Assembly: GCA_905182525.1 (NCBI GenBank)
Contig: CAJJBV010000003.1
Coordinates: 186,001-250,000 of the forward strand
Length of the DNA: 64,000 nucleotides
Reading direction: 5' to 3'
From: Cryomorphaceae bacterium
GTDB taxonomy: Bacteria > Bacteroidota > Bacteroidia > Flavobacteriales_D > Parvicellaceae
Of this stretch, positions 29,034 to 39,416 are shown one piece after another (the first letter of the stretch is position 1; every line of letters begins with the position of its first letter). The notes under the pieces are model-generated. The model was not told the origin of the DNA. It ran no database searches and saw nothing but the letters and a program-made list of their open reading frames with translations. Made by a program: the position numbers and the translations under genes.

Positions 29034-29486
29034 TTATTCAATGTTTTTTATTTTATAATCAACTCCTCTTAACTGAAAACTTTTATTGATAGTCTTGTTC
29101 TTAATTATCATTCCAATAGGAGAGTCTAAAGAAATTATAAAAAAATCATTGCTTTTAATATTAATCTTCCCTAATCCAATAGATATAAAAAAAGTCGCTT
29201 TATTAGTTACGACTAATGAGCCAAAAACAGCTTTGTTATTTTTTAAACTAATATCTATTGAATCTAATTGATGAAGTTGATTTAAGGATATTGACAGCTG
29301 TTTAGAATAATGATCAATTTCCGTTTGAATTTTAGCCCTTGAAGTTTCATGTTTATCACCAGCAGAACTTTTTGTATCAGAATTCCTAGAATCGGTTGTT
29401 GATTTAATTAGTAGTTGAAGGTTTTTAATCTTCTCATTTTGCCTAATTATTAATTCGCAATAAATTAATTTCTTGATATCCTTCAC
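29034..29486 (-). CDS. GreA/GreB-like protein
   Basis: A 150-residue protein. The N-terminal half is predicted helical and contains NSDTKSSAGDKHETSRAKIQTEI, a motif shared by a Bacteroidota family related to transcript-cleavage factor GreA/GreB. The C-terminal half (FGSLVVTNKATFFISIGLGKI, then SPIGMIIKNKTINKSFQLRGVDYKI) resembles the FKBP-like Gre C-terminal domain. Some databases label such proteins 3-oxoacyl-ACP synthase, which the sequence does not support. It may bind RNA polymerase, but a cleavage function is unproven. Confidence 0.65.
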   Translation of the reverse strand: MKDIKKLIYCELIIRQNEKIKNLQLLIKSTTDSRNSDTKSSAGDKHETSRAKIQTEIDHYSKQLSISLNQLHQLDSIDISLKNNKAVFGSLVVTNKATFFISIGLGKINIKSNDFFIISLDSPIGMIIKNKTINKSFQLRGVDYKIKNIE

Positions 29487-29541
29487 TTTTTTTTAATTCG
29501 TTGATTATAAATCATTTAAAAAGTAAAGTTTGTTTTAAAAT

Positions 29542-31596
29542 TTACCAAATACGAACTCGGTTTTCAGGGGAAATATACATGGCATCTCCTTTAATAATAT
29601 TAAAGGCTTCAAAAAATGCATCTACGTTTTTCAAAGGTTCAGTAGCTCTCCATCTTCCTGGTGTGTGAGGGTCAGTTTTTACTTGATTTATCAAAGACTC
29701 TTCTCTTTGTTTAGTTCTCCATACGGTAGCCCAACTCATGAAAAAACGCTGCTCGGGAGTAAATCCATCAATTTTACCTGGTTTTCCATTTTGTTCAAAG
29801 TGAAGCTGAAGCCCGTCAAATCCAGCAAGAACACCACCTAGATCACCAATGTTTTCACCTAAGGTAAATGCACCATTAACATAAACGCTATCCAATACTT
29901 CTATAGCACTGTATTGATCTATTAATGCTTTTCCTTTTACTGTAAACTGGGCTAAATCCTCTTCAGACCACCAATTTACTAGATTTCCATCTGCATCAAA
30001 GCGAGAACCTGCATCGTCAAAAGCGTGAGAGATCTCATGACCAATTACTGCACCAATACCACCATAATTTACAGCATCGTCTGCTTTATAGTCATAAAAT
30101 GGAGGTTGTAAAATGGCGGCAGGAAATACAATTTCATTATTAAAAGGATTAAAATAAGCATTTACAGTTTGGGGTGACATTCCCCATTTTGATTTGTCTA
30201 CAGGCTCATTAATTTCGGATAGGTTTTTTTTGAACCCCCAATTTGTCACTGCAGTCATATTTTCATAATAACCTTTATCTGAACTAACTTCCATTAAACT
30301 ATAGTCTTCCCACTTATCTGGATATCCTATCTTCACAGTGAATTTATTAAGCTTTTCAATGGCTTTTTCTTTTGTTTGAGGATCCATCCAGTCTAAATTC
30401 ATAATTCGATTTTTATAGGCTTGAATAACATTGGCTATCATTTTTTCTGCTTTTTCCTTTGCCTCTGGAGGAAACATTTCATCAACATATAATTTCCCCA
30501 AAGCTTCACCAACAGTACCATTTACAGTAGCAAGAGCTCGTTCATCAGCTGGACGTTGTTTTTTGGCGCCATTAAGTGTTTTGCTATAAAAATCCCAATT
30601 TGCTTTTTCGATTTCTGTAGTTAACCTTCCAGCTGCATCATTTAATGTTGCCCAACGCATTACAATTTTCCAAGTTTTAATATCAGCACTTTTAAAAATT
30701 TCTTGAACAACCTCCATATATTTAGGTTGCATAACTATAAGTGTATCTAACTCTTTTTCAATTCCTAAATCTTTAATAGCTAACGGCCAATTTAATGAAG
30801 GAACCATTTCCTGTAACTCATTAAGAGATCTTGGGTTGTTTAATTTTCTAAAATCTCGTCTTTGAACTTTATCTAACTTGGGGATTGCTAAAGAAGTTTC
30901 AAAATTTAAAATTGTTTCTGCTTGTTGTTCTGCAGATTTTTCATCATCACCCAAAAACTGAAGCATTCTTGAGATATGGTTTAAATATTGTGCTCTAATC
31001 GAAATAGATTTAGAATCTTTATTTGTATAAAAATCTCTGTCTGGCAATCCTAAACCACCTGGTGACAAATATGCAGAATTAATAGAACTGTTAGAAGGAT
31101 TTGAAAAAGCTGAAATCCCAAAGAAAGGTTGAGAAACAGTTGTTGCGTTTAGAGTAATTACTTTTTGGAAATCCTCAACTGAATTTATTCCAGAAATTAA
31201 ATCTAAAGCAGGTTTAATTGGAAGGATTCCTAATTTGTTTCTTGAATTAGTATCTAATTTTGATTTAAAAACCGCTATTGCTTTAGATTGATCGGTTCCT
31301 TCTGGATATTTCCCGCTTTTAGCAGCTTTATCTAAAATTTCTAGTACGTCCTTGTCAGTACTTTTTCTTAGAACACCAAATCCCCCCCACCTAACTTGAT
31401 CTTCGGGAATTGTTGTTTTTTTATCCCAATTTCCATTTACAAAATTGTAAAAGTCGTCTTTAGGACTAACAGTTGTATCCATATTGGATAAAATAATTCC
31501 ATGTTCTTTATTTTCCATTTCTGTTTTAGGGTTTGTGTTGCTACAGCTTGTAATTATAGTTGAAAGCGCTAGTAAAAAAAGTATTTTATTATTCAT
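29542..31596 (-). CDS. M13 family (neprilysin/PepO-like) zinc metallopeptidase, lipoprotein
   Basis: A 684-residue peptidase with a lipoprotein signal (MNNKILFLLALSTIITSC), so probably on the periplasmic or outer membrane side. Residues about 35-410 form the helical M13 N-terminal domain. The catalytic domain holds the zinc motif HEISHAFDDAGSRFDADG (HExxH), the third-ligand region ENIGDLGG and the preceding VNAYFNPFNNEIVFPAAILQPPF. The C-terminus KGDAMYISPENRVRIW matches the family ending. It cuts peptides of limited size. It is followed, on the same strand, by the broken epimerase gene 30 bases upstream. Confidence 0.93.
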   Translation of the reverse strand: MNNKILFLLALSTIITSCSNTNPKTEMENKEHGIILSNMDTTVSPKDDFYNFVNGNWDKKTTIPEDQVRWGGFGVLRKSTDKDVLEILDKAAKSGKYPEGTDQSKAIAVFKSKLDTNSRNKLGILPIKPALDLISGINSVEDFQKVITLNATTVSQPFFGISAFSNPSNSSINSAYLSPGGLGLPDRDFYTNKDSKSISIRAQYLNHISRMLQFLGDDEKSAEQQAETILNFETSLAIPKLDKVQRRDFRKLNNPRSLNELQEMVPSLNWPLAIKDLGIEKELDTLIVMQPKYMEVVQEIFKSADIKTWKIVMRWATLNDAAGRLTTEIEKANWDFYSKTLNGAKKQRPADERALATVNGTVGEALGKLYVDEMFPPEAKEKAEKMIANVIQAYKNRIMNLDWMDPQTKEKAIEKLNKFTVKIGYPDKWEDYSLMEVSSDKGYYENMTAVTNWGFKKNLSEINEPVDKSKWGMSPQTVNAYFNPFNNEIVFPAAILQPPFYDYKADDAVNYGGIGAVIGHEISHAFDDAGSRFDADGNLVNWWSEEDLAQFTVKGKALIDQYSAIEVLDSVYVNGAFTLGENIGDLGGVLAGFDGLQLHFEQNGKPGKIDGFTPEQRFFMSWATVWRTKQREESLINQVKTDPHTPGRWRATEPLKNVDAFFEAFNIIKGDAMYISPENRVRIW

Positions 31597-31625
31597 GAAT
31601 TAATTTTAAAAATTAAATATAATAT

Positions 31626-32653
31626 TTAATTAGCTCTTTGATCAATTATTTTCTTTACAGCTATAGCTGAGTCAACAATAGTGTCTTTAATTGAAATGGG
31701 ATTCCAATCAAAAATTTCTTTTGTTTGTGATATATCGAATTTTGTTTTAACTCCTAAATAAGTTTTCATTGATTTCATATCACTGTTAATCAAAGCCATC
31801 ATTTTAACAACAAAATCAGGAAGTTTTTTTGACGGTGCTTTATTAAAACCACTTTCCCTTAAAAATTTTGCTACTTCCAACATTTCTATCGGTTCGCTAT
31901 AGCTACAAATAATTCTCTTATTTTCTGATTCTGGCTTTGTGAGACTTTCAATATGAAGTTTAGCAACATCTTTTACATTAGTAAAACCAAATGTAATATT
32001 TGGACATGCTGGAATTTTCCCAGTAATAAATTGTTCAATAAAATTCATTGAAGTACCAGAAATATTTTTGCCAAGAGGAGCTCCAAATATCCCAGATGGA
32101 TGAATGGTAGTCAGCTTCATTGAAGAATTCTCTTCTTTATTGACAAATTCCCAAGCAGCTTTTTCTGCAAAAGTTTTACTTTTCATATATGCATCGACTC
32201 CTTTTGGACTATTAGTATTAGTCCAATCTTTGTGGCTCACAGTTATGTTTTTTTTATTATGACCAAATGCAATAGATGCAACAGACGAAGTAATAACTAC
32301 TCTTTTAATATTGGCTGTTTTAGCTGCATTTAAAGCTCTTATTGTTCCCTGAACTGCAGGCTTAATTAAATCTTGTTCATTTTTTGGTTGTTTAAACGGA
32401 AAAGGAGAAGCAGTATGTAGTAGAAATCGCAACCTATCATAGATTCATTCCACCCTTCATCACTTAATAAATCTAATATGCAAAATTCTAAATCCTCAGG
32501 TTTTTTTAAGTAGTCTTTAATAGCATTTAATACTTCTACTTTTTTAGATTCATTTCTTACAGATGTTTTTACTCGGTAACCTTTTTCAAGAGCAAGTTTA
32601 ATACAGTGAAGTGCTAAGTAGCCACTCCCGCCAGATATAAATATTTTTTTCAT
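31626..32653 (-). pseudogene. NAD(P)-dependent dihydroflavonol-4-reductase-like epimerase, one frameshift
   Basis: Joined, this would be a short-chain (extended SDR) reductase of about 342 residues. The N-terminal part (32,366-32,653) carries the NAD(P) loop GGSGYLALHC. The C-terminal part (31,626 to about 32,428) continues with FLLHTASPFPFKQP, VKRVVITSSVASIAFGHN-type segments and the YMKSKTFAEKAAW active-site region. The break is a missing base at a short T run (plus-strand AAA at 32,424-32,426): one extra T restores DFLLHTASPFPF. Its natural substrate is unknown. The single indel suggests a recent loss or a consensus error. Confidence 0.85.
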
Positions 32654-32810
32654 AATTAATTATGTTTTACATAGCATAATCAAATAACATGCCAATTAAT
32701 TGTTAGAAAAGAAGATGTCATAATATCTTGAAATAGATATCGACATTATAATTATTAAGGTGTTGAAATAAAAAAATAACAGAAATAGTTATCTGTAAGC
32801 AAAATTGATT

Positions 32811-33518
32811 TTATTGCTTTACAAAGCGCATTGTTTTAAAACTCTTATTGTAATTAAGTTTAAGAATGTACAATCCTATTGGCAAACTAGATACATCTAT
32901 TTTTTGTTTGCCATTAATATTATTTATGTTTTGGAATAATTGGCCGTAAATATTAAAAATTTGTAAAGAATATTCTTCTTTAGGACCATCAATATAAAGA
33001 TCATTCGAAGCTGGAGAAGGGAAAACATTAAAATTAGTTTCATCTATCTGGTTTTCATTCACATCCGTCACGTTTGATCCGACATTACCATGGACAAATT
33101 CCCAACGTCCATATATTGTTCCGGATGGATATACCCCTTCATACCAATATATTTGATCTTCAAAAAAACAATTAACTATATTACCGTCAGGCAGAATAGC
33201 AGAATCATTTTTTAGATATACAACAACATTCATTGTGTCTGAAACAGGAGTGTTATGATCAATATAATAATTTGAACTATTAACTATAGTATCTTGAGAT
33301 ATTATATTGCCTTGCATAGTTGTAATTTCCCAAGTAAAGACATTGTAAGACTGGGGGTGGGTTAGATATTGTCCTGAATGATATAACTTAATCCTATTAG
33401 TATCAGAACCTACATTAACACTCATCCCTAGTTGATCACAAGGAAGACTGGTTGTTTGTGCTTTTATTATTGGAGTTATTCCTAATACAATAGATAATGT
33501 AAGTAAGATATTTTTCAT
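32811..33518 (-). CDS. Small T9SS type A cargo protein
   Basis: A 235-residue secreted protein with signal peptide MKNILLTLSIVLGITPIIKAQ. The middle, about residues 22-150, has no recognised domain and a beta-rich pattern. Residues about 158-235 are a type A sorting domain (FNVFPSPASNDLYIDGPKEEYSLQIFNIYGQLFQN ... LPIGLYILKLNYNKSFKTMRFVKQ), so export by the type IX secretion system is likely. Function is unknown. Confidence 0.8.
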   Translation of the reverse strand: MKNILLTLSIVLGITPIIKAQTTSLPCDQLGMSVNVGSDTNRIKLYHSGQYLTHPQSYNVFTWEITTMQGNIISQDTIVNSSNYYIDHNTPVSDTMNVVVYLKNDSAILPDGNIVNCFFEDQIYWYEGVYPSGTIYGRWEFVHGNVGSNVTDVNENQIDETNFNVFPSPASNDLYIDGPKEEYSLQIFNIYGQLFQNINNINGKQKIDVSSLPIGLYILKLNYNKSFKTMRFVKQ

Positions 33519-33595
33519 GATTTTATTTTATATTTCAAACTTACAGCTTTAGAATATGAAACAGCTTACCAAATGACAAGAAAGAAAGGTCAAAC

Positions 33596-33624
33596 AAAAA
33601 AGCCCCCTTATCTGTTAAGGAGGC
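33596..33624 (-). terminator. Rho-independent terminator after the two tRNA genes
   Basis: On the minus strand GCCTCCTTA (33624-33616) pairs with TAAGGGGGC (33610-33602), one pair being G-T, and is followed by TTTTTT (33601-33596). It lies just 3' of tRNA-Leu and ends the tRNA (and possibly mutS) transcript. Confidence 0.8.
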
Positions 33625-33632
33625 TAATTAAG

Positions 33633-33716
33633 TACCCGAGGCGGGACTTGAACCCGCACGACCAGATGGTCACAAGATTTTAAGTCTTGCGTGTCTACCA
33701 ATTCCACCACTCGGGC
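33633..33716 (-). tRNA. tRNA-Leu (anticodon TAA)
   Basis: An 84-base gene with 5' acceptor arm GCCCGAG pairing with CTCGGGT (G-T end pair), an anticodon stem CAAGA/TCTTG with loop CTTAAAA (anticodon TAA, reading UUA), a long variable arm as expected for a class II tRNA, and a T-loop GGTTCAAGTCC. No CCA is encoded, as usual in Bacteroidota. Confidence 0.96.
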
Positions 33717-33741
33717 ATTTACTTATAAAAAGTAAAAATAA

Positions 33742-33814
<73 letters not shown>

Positions 33815-33872
33815 ATGTAAAAGAACAATTGGATGTCAAAAATAATTAAATTTTGATAAAAGCCTCAGAAAT

Positions 33873-36479
33873 TTAACTGCCTAATTTTTTTTTAATCTCA
33901 TTTAATAAAATTAATGCATCAACTGGAGTTAATGAATTAACGTCTAAATTTTCAATTTCGTTCCTAATATCACTTAGAATGGGGTCATCTAGCTGAAAGA
34001 AACTTAATTGTTGGTTGTCATCATTATCAATAGTATTTAACTCTTTTTTCGTGTTTTCTGTTTTATCCAACTCTAGATTCTTTAATATTTTTTCTGCTTT
34101 AGAAATTATTATTTTAGGCATTCCCGCAACTTTTGCAACATGGATTCCAAAACTATGCTCACTTCCACCCTCGACTAATTTTCTTATGAAATGTATTTTT
34201 TTATCTATTTCCTTGACTGAAACATTGAAATTTTTGATCCTTTGGAGTTTTTTACTCATGTTGTTTAACTCATGATAATGAGTAGCAAACATAGTTTTGG
34301 GTTGGTATTTAGGGTTTTCATGAAGAAATTCTGCAATAGACCAAGCTATAGATATGCCATCATAGGTACTAGTTCCTCTGCCAATTTCATCCAACAGAAT
34401 AAGGCTTCTCTGAGAAATATTATTCATAATACTAGATGTTTCATTCATTTCTACCATAAAAGTTGATTCTCCTGAAGATATATTGTCGTTTGCTCCAACT
34501 CTAGTAAATAATTTATCTATCACACCAATTTCAGCAGATTTAGCAGGAACAAAAGAACCTATTTGAGCCATAATCAAAATTAAAGCAGTTTGCCTTAAAA
34601 GTGCTGATTTACCGCTCATATTAGGACCAGTAATCATCATTATTTGCTGTTTTTTGTTGTCTAAAAAAACATCATTGGGAATGTAAGATTCACCTAACGG
34701 AAGAAATTGCTCTATGACTGGGTGCCTGCCATCCTTAATATTAATTTCTAGCCCATCAACAATCTTAGGTTTACAATAATGATTTGAAATTGAAGCTTGA
34801 GCAAATCCATGAATTACATCAAGATATGCAATACATTTTGCGTTGTGAACTACTTTATCAATCGTTGGCAAAAGATCTTGAATAAGCTTAGAAAAAATTT
34901 GCTGCTCTAGAGTTAATATTTTTTCTTCGGCACCTAAAATTTTTTCTTCATAAACTTTTAACTCTTCTGTAACATATCGCTCTGCAGATGTTAAAGTTTG
35001 TTTTCTAATCCAATCTTCAGGGACTTTATCTTTGTGAGTATTCCTAACTTCTATAAAATAACCAAAAACATTATTAAATGCGATTTTCAAACTTGAGATA
35101 CCTGTTTTTTCTATCTCTCTTTTTTGAATTTTTAATAAAACAGATTTAGCATCAGAAAGTAAATTTCTTAGTTCATCTAATTCGTTATTAAAACCAGCTT
35201 TTACAACTTGACCTTTGCCAATAGCTACTGGAGCCTCTTCAAAAAGTATTTGCTCTATAGTTCCAATTGTCTTAGAATTATCTTTCAAGTTAGTTGCCCA
35301 ACTATTTAATTGTTTGTGGTTTTGAGAGAGTAATTCTTCCTTTACTGGTATTATTGATTTTAATGATTTTTTTAATTGGTTAAGTTCTCTTGGAGATGTT
35401 TTTAAGACCGCAAGTCTTGATGTCATTCTTTCCAAATCTCCAATTTCTTGAAATTGAGCTTTTACGAAATCAAAAGCCTCGATATTATTTATGAAAAATT
35501 CCACAACATCTTGTCTGTTTTGAATTTTTTCAGCTGAAATTAAAGGAAATAACAGCCATTTCTTTAAAAGTCTTCCTCCCATTGCGGTAGAAGTTTTGTC
35601 TAAAACCTCTACCAAAGTATGTCCATTATAATTTGTAGAATGTATTAATTCTAAATTAGAGACTGTAAAGTCATCCATCCAAAGGTGGTTGTCTTTGTCA
35701 ATTCGCTGTATGCTAGAAACGTGACTTGTATGGTGATGTTCAGCTGTTGATATATAATGAAGAATTGCACCAGCGGCAACAATAGCTAAATCCAGATTTG
35801 AAATTCCAAAACCTTTTAAAGATTTTGTTCCAAATTGAATATTTAATTTTTCTAAAGCAAAATCTTTTTCAAATACCCAATCATCTAGTTTAAATTTATA
35901 TGCTTTAGATTTAAAATTTTCTTGAAAAAACAAATCTTTATTCTTTGAATATAAAATTTCTGAGGGAGCAAAATCATTTACTAATTTTGATATGTAACTA
36001 ATCTCTCCTTCTCCAACATAAAACTCGCCTGTCGAAATATCTAAAAATGCGATTCCAGCTTTATTGCTTGAAAAACTTATTGCAGACAGGAAATTATTTC
36101 CTTTGCTTTCTAACAGTTGATCAGTTAACGCAATTCCTGGAGTTACTAACTCTGTGACACCTCTTTTTACAATTTTTTTTTCTTTTGAAGCTTGTTCTAA
36201 TTGATCGCAAACTGCTACTCTGTGACCTGATTTAACAAGTTTAGGTAAATAGGTGCCAATGGAATGATGTGGAAAACCAGCCAATTCTATTTTAGAAGAA
36301 CCATTATTTCTTGCTGTGAGTGTAATTCCTAAAATTCCAGCAGCTGTAATAGCGTCTTTTCCAAAAGTTTCATAAAAGTCCCCTACTCTAAATAATAATA
36401 AAGCATCAGGATGTTTAGCTTTGATTGAATTGTATTGTTTCATCAAAGGGGTTTCAGATTTTGGCTTTACTTTTGACAT
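33873..36479 (-). CDS. mutS: DNA mismatch repair protein MutS
   Basis: An 868-residue mismatch-recognition ATPase. The mismatch-binding domain opens with TPLMKQYNSIKAKHPDALLLFRVGDFYETFGKDA, including the Phe-x-Glu wedge (FYETFG). The connector and lever domains follow. The ATPase domain has Walker A GPNMSGKSALLRQTALI, then ESTFMVEMNETSSIM, LDEIGRGTSTYDGISIAW (Walker B and signature), and FATHYHEL. It binds mismatches and recruits MutL, which is not in this window. Length is normal and the gene is intact. It is divergent from the RNA methyltransferase gene. Confidence 0.97.
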   Translation of the reverse strand: MSKVKPKSETPLMKQYNSIKAKHPDALLLFRVGDFYETFGKDAITAAGILGITLTARNNGSSKIELAGFPHHSIGTYLPKLVKSGHRVAVCDQLEQASKEKKIVKRGVTELVTPGIALTDQLLESKGNNFLSAISFSSNKAGIAFLDISTGEFYVGEGEISYISKLVNDFAPSEILYSKNKDLFFQENFKSKAYKFKLDDWVFEKDFALEKLNIQFGTKSLKGFGISNLDLAIVAAGAILHYISTAEHHHTSHVSSIQRIDKDNHLWMDDFTVSNLELIHSTNYNGHTLVEVLDKTSTAMGGRLLKKWLLFPLISAEKIQNRQDVVEFFINNIEAFDFVKAQFQEIGDLERMTSRLAVLKTSPRELNQLKKSLKSIIPVKEELLSQNHKQLNSWATNLKDNSKTIGTIEQILFEEAPVAIGKGQVVKAGFNNELDELRNLLSDAKSVLLKIQKREIEKTGISSLKIAFNNVFGYFIEVRNTHKDKVPEDWIRKQTLTSAERYVTEELKVYEEKILGAEEKILTLEQQIFSKLIQDLLPTIDKVVHNAKCIAYLDVIHGFAQASISNHYCKPKIVDGLEINIKDGRHPVIEQFLPLGESYIPNDVFLDNKKQQIMMITGPNMSGKSALLRQTALILIMAQIGSFVPAKSAEIGVIDKLFTRVGANDNISSGESTFMVEMNETSSIMNNISQRSLILLDEIGRGTSTYDGISIAWSIAEFLHENPKYQPKTMFATHYHELNNMSKKLQRIKNFNVSVKEIDKKIHFIRKLVEGGSEHSFGIHVAKVAGMPKIIISKAEKILKNLELDKTENTKKELNTIDNDDNQQLSFFQLDDPILSDIRNEIENLDVNSLTPVDALILLNEIKKKLGS

Positions 36480-36551
36480 TTGGTCTTTGTGTAGGTTCTA
36501 GATATGTTTGTAAAAATAAACTAAATGAACACTTTATCAAATTAACATTTA

Positions 36552-37079
36552 ATGAATAAAAAATTAAAATTAGAGGAATTAAATAGATTATCGGTAACAC
36601 AATTTAAGCAATCTGAAAAAGATCCAATAATAGTTGTACTAGATAATATAAGAAGTCTCAATAATATTGGTTCAATTTTTAGAACCTGTGACGCAATGGG
36701 GACAAAAAAAATTTATTTATGTGGTATAACTGCTCAACCTCCACATAGAGAAATTAGAAAAACTGCTATTGGTGCTTCAGAAAGTGTAGATTGGGAGCAC
36801 CAACAAAATGCTTCAGATGTTATATCTAAATATAGAAAATTAAATTATTCAATAGTTAGTGTAGAACAAACTTCAAAATCTGTTTCTTTAGAAAATTTTA
36901 GTTTTAAAAAAAAGACAGTTCTTATTTTCGGAAATGAAGTAGATGGCGTTAGTCAAAAACTAATAGACTTAAGCGATTTAAGCCTTGAAATTCCTCAGTG
37001 GGGCACCAAACATTCTATGAATATTTCAGTTTGTGTAGGAATAGTTCTTTGGAATTTAAAAGTTAATTATTTAAAATAA
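36552..37079 (+). CDS. TrmH/SpoU-family RNA 2'-O-methyltransferase
   Basis: A 175-residue SPOUT enzyme that uses S-adenosylmethionine to methylate a ribose in tRNA or rRNA. Motif 1 is LDNIRSLNNIGSIFRTCDAMG, motif 2 is LIFGNEVDGVSQKLIDLSD, and motif 3 is IPQWGTKHSMNISVCVGIVLW, which forms the trefoil knot. No N-terminal substrate domain is present. The target RNA is not known. It is followed 26 bases later by the DUF6089 gene, probably on one transcript. Confidence 0.9.
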   Translation: MNKKLKLEELNRLSVTQFKQSEKDPIIVVLDNIRSLNNIGSIFRTCDAMGTKKIYLCGITAQPPHREIRKTAIGASESVDWEHQQNASDVISKYRKLNYSIVSVEQTSKSVSLENFSFKKKTVLIFGNEVDGVSQKLIDLSDLSLEIPQWGTKHSMNISVCVGIVLWNLKVNYLK

Positions 37080-37105
37080 ATAATTGTATTAACTTTATAT
37101 TTTAA

Positions 37106-38162
37106 ATGATTAAAAGACAAAAAAAATTGAAAAAAATCATTACCATATCCATACTTTTTTTAATTATTCCTTTTTTTTCCAATGCACAGTTTTACAATAA
37201 AAAAATTTTTAAATCTCAAAGACATGAAATAAGCTTTGGTGTTGGTGGGTCTAGTTGCCTTACTGATCTAGGAGGAGGCAGCAGTGAGGCTAAAGCATTT
37301 TTATTGGATATGGATATTCAAAAAACAAGTTTTATAACCAACTTCTCTTATTTATATTATTTGAGAAATGATATTTCTTTACGATTTTGTTTAACTTATG
37401 CTAAAGTGTCAGGAGACGATGCTTTATCAGGTGATCTATACCGAAAAAATAGAGCTTTAAACTTTAATACAACTGTTGCTGAATTAAGTACAATGATTGA
37501 GTATACATTAATCAAAGAAAAATCTGGCAATAAATTTGGTTTAAAAAATAGCAGTGGAATCTTTGGAGCATGTGAAAAATCCTATACAATTTGGAGTTTA
37601 CACGTTTACTGGTGTTGGGGTGTTTTACTACGACCCATGGGGAGACTAATAATTTTCTTAGCACTAATGGGATAGTGTTGGGGATGGTAAAAAATACAGG
37701 CTTAGAGAACTTCATACTGAGGGTCAAGGATTTGATGGTGGTCCAGAAGAATTTAGCGAAGGAAAAAAGGTTCTACATACAAAAAATTTGCTGTTTGTAT
37801 ACCTTTTGGATTTGGAATTAAAAAGTCTTTCAGTAATACTTTTGGCATTAACCTTGAAGCCAGTTACAGATTTACAAATACTGATTATTTAGATGATGTT
37901 AGTACTAATTATTACGACAGAGATAAATTAAAAACTGAAATGACTAATTTATATGATGAAGATCTAGGAAATAATGCATATGTAATGTCCGGAACTGAAA
38001 CTGGAGCTGGCACTAACTCCTGGAGAACAAAGAGGAAACCCTAATTCTAATGACAGCTATATGTTTTTAACGATTTCCGTTTACAAAAAATTAACTAAGT
38101 CACAAAACTATTTTAAATCTAGGGGTGCTAGTACAACAAGAAAGTTAAGGTCTTCTTTCTAA
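37106..38162 (+). pseudogene. DUF6089 outer-membrane protein gene, broken by about five frameshifts
   Basis: Coding segments of a DUF6089 (Bacteroidota outer-membrane barrel) protein can be followed in changing frames. The N-terminus is intact (signal peptide to HEISFGVGGSSCLTDLGGG and RNRALNFNTTVAELSTMIEY). YTFTGVGVFYYDPWGD follows near 37,600, then YRLRELHTEGQGFDGGPEEF near 37,700, FAVCIPFGFGIKKSFSN near 37,800 with DVSTNYYDRDKL, and finally GEQRGNPNSNDSYMFLTI near 38,030. These lie in frames 2, 0, 1, 0, 2 and 0 (position modulo 3), implying five single-base indels in about 480 bases. A restored product would be about 350 residues. It is either decayed or badly resolved sequence. Confidence 0.8.
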
Positions 38163-38243
38163 ATTTTATTTGAAAATTTTTTTTATAAAACCCTCATGAT
38201 TGATTAACTTTTTTTATATTATAGGAATTAAATTTAATTCACT

Positions 38244-39402
38244 ATGCCTAGATACCATAAATTAGGTTCTTTTCCTCACAAGCGTCATACTGTTTTTAAA
38301 AATGGTGGGGAGAAATTGCACTATGAACAACTTTTTGGAACTATTGGATTTGAGGGAATGTCTTCACTATTATATCATATATCATCCCCCAACCCAAGTA
38401 AAGTCTATTGAAAAAAAAATAGATATTTCCCCAAAAATAGCAGTTAAAAACAACATGCAAATGCGGGGGTTTAAAGGGTTTAATATTAATGAAAAGTTAG
38501 ACTTTTTAAAATCTAGAGTCCCTATTTTAACAAACTCAGATGTTACTCTTCACTTATCCAACCCAATAAATTCCAAAGCGGATTATTTTTATAAAAATGT
38601 GGATGCAGATGAAGTTATCTTTGTTCATAAAGGAACTGGAGTTTTAAGAACTCCTATGGGTAAAATTGAATTTAAATCAGGAGATTATTTAATAATTCCA
38701 AGAGGAATGATTTACAAGATGGATTTTAATGATGATGAAAATAGACATTTTATAATTGAGTCCAACCATCCAGTTTATACTCCAAAAAAATACAGGAATT
38801 GGTTTGGACAATTATTGGAACATTCTCCATACTGCGAAAGAGATCTTAGAGTTCCTAGTGAATTAGAAACATATGATGAAAAAGGAGATTTTTTAATTAA
38901 AATTAAAAAAGAAGGATTTTTATACGATTATATTTATGGCTCTCATCCTTTTGATGTAGTTGGTTGGGATGGATATAATTATCCATATGCATTTTCAATA
39001 CATGATTTTGAACCAATTACAGGTAGAATACATCAGCCACCACCTGTTCACCAGACATTTGAAACTCCAGCATTTGTTATCTGTTCATTTTGCCCAAGAC
39101 TATACGATTATCATCCGGAATCAATTCCAGCTCCATATAATCACAGTAACATTGATTCAGATGAAGTATTATATTATGTAGATGGTGATTTTATGAGTAG
39201 AAATGATGTTGAGATTGGACAAATAACTTTACATCCATCTGGAATTCCTCATGGCCCTCATCCTGGGGCATATGAGAGAAGTATTGGGAAAAAATCTACT
39301 GAAGAATTAGCTGTAATGGTAGATACATTTAAACCTCTTAAGGTAACCGAACAAGCAATGAATATTGAAATTAAAGAATATTATAAATCTTGGATGCATT
39401 AG
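38244..39402 (+). pseudogene. hmgA: Homogentisate 1,2-dioxygenase, one frameshift in a C run
   Basis: The enzyme opens the ring of homogentisate to maleylacetoacetate in tyrosine and phenylalanine breakdown. The true start is ATG 38244 (MPRYHKLGSFPHKRHTVFK ... YEQLFGTIGFEGMSS); this part is in another frame from the main body. Removing one C from the five at 38,386-38,390 joins them as YHISSPTQVKSIEKK and gives about 385 residues, normal for Bacteroidota. The body has HPSGIPHGPHPGAYERSIG and EELAVMVDTF, with the iron-ligand His and Glu region. It heads the hmgA-hpd-kynA-paaABC operon. A translation from 38,302 alone would have a false N-terminus. Confidence 0.9.
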
Positions 39403-39416
39403 TTATTTAAATATTG

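Noticed and set aside
38302-38400. Alternative N-terminus for hmgA from ATG 38302
   Set aside because: These residues are not like any HmgA; the true N-terminus lies at 38244 in another frame, before the C-run shift.
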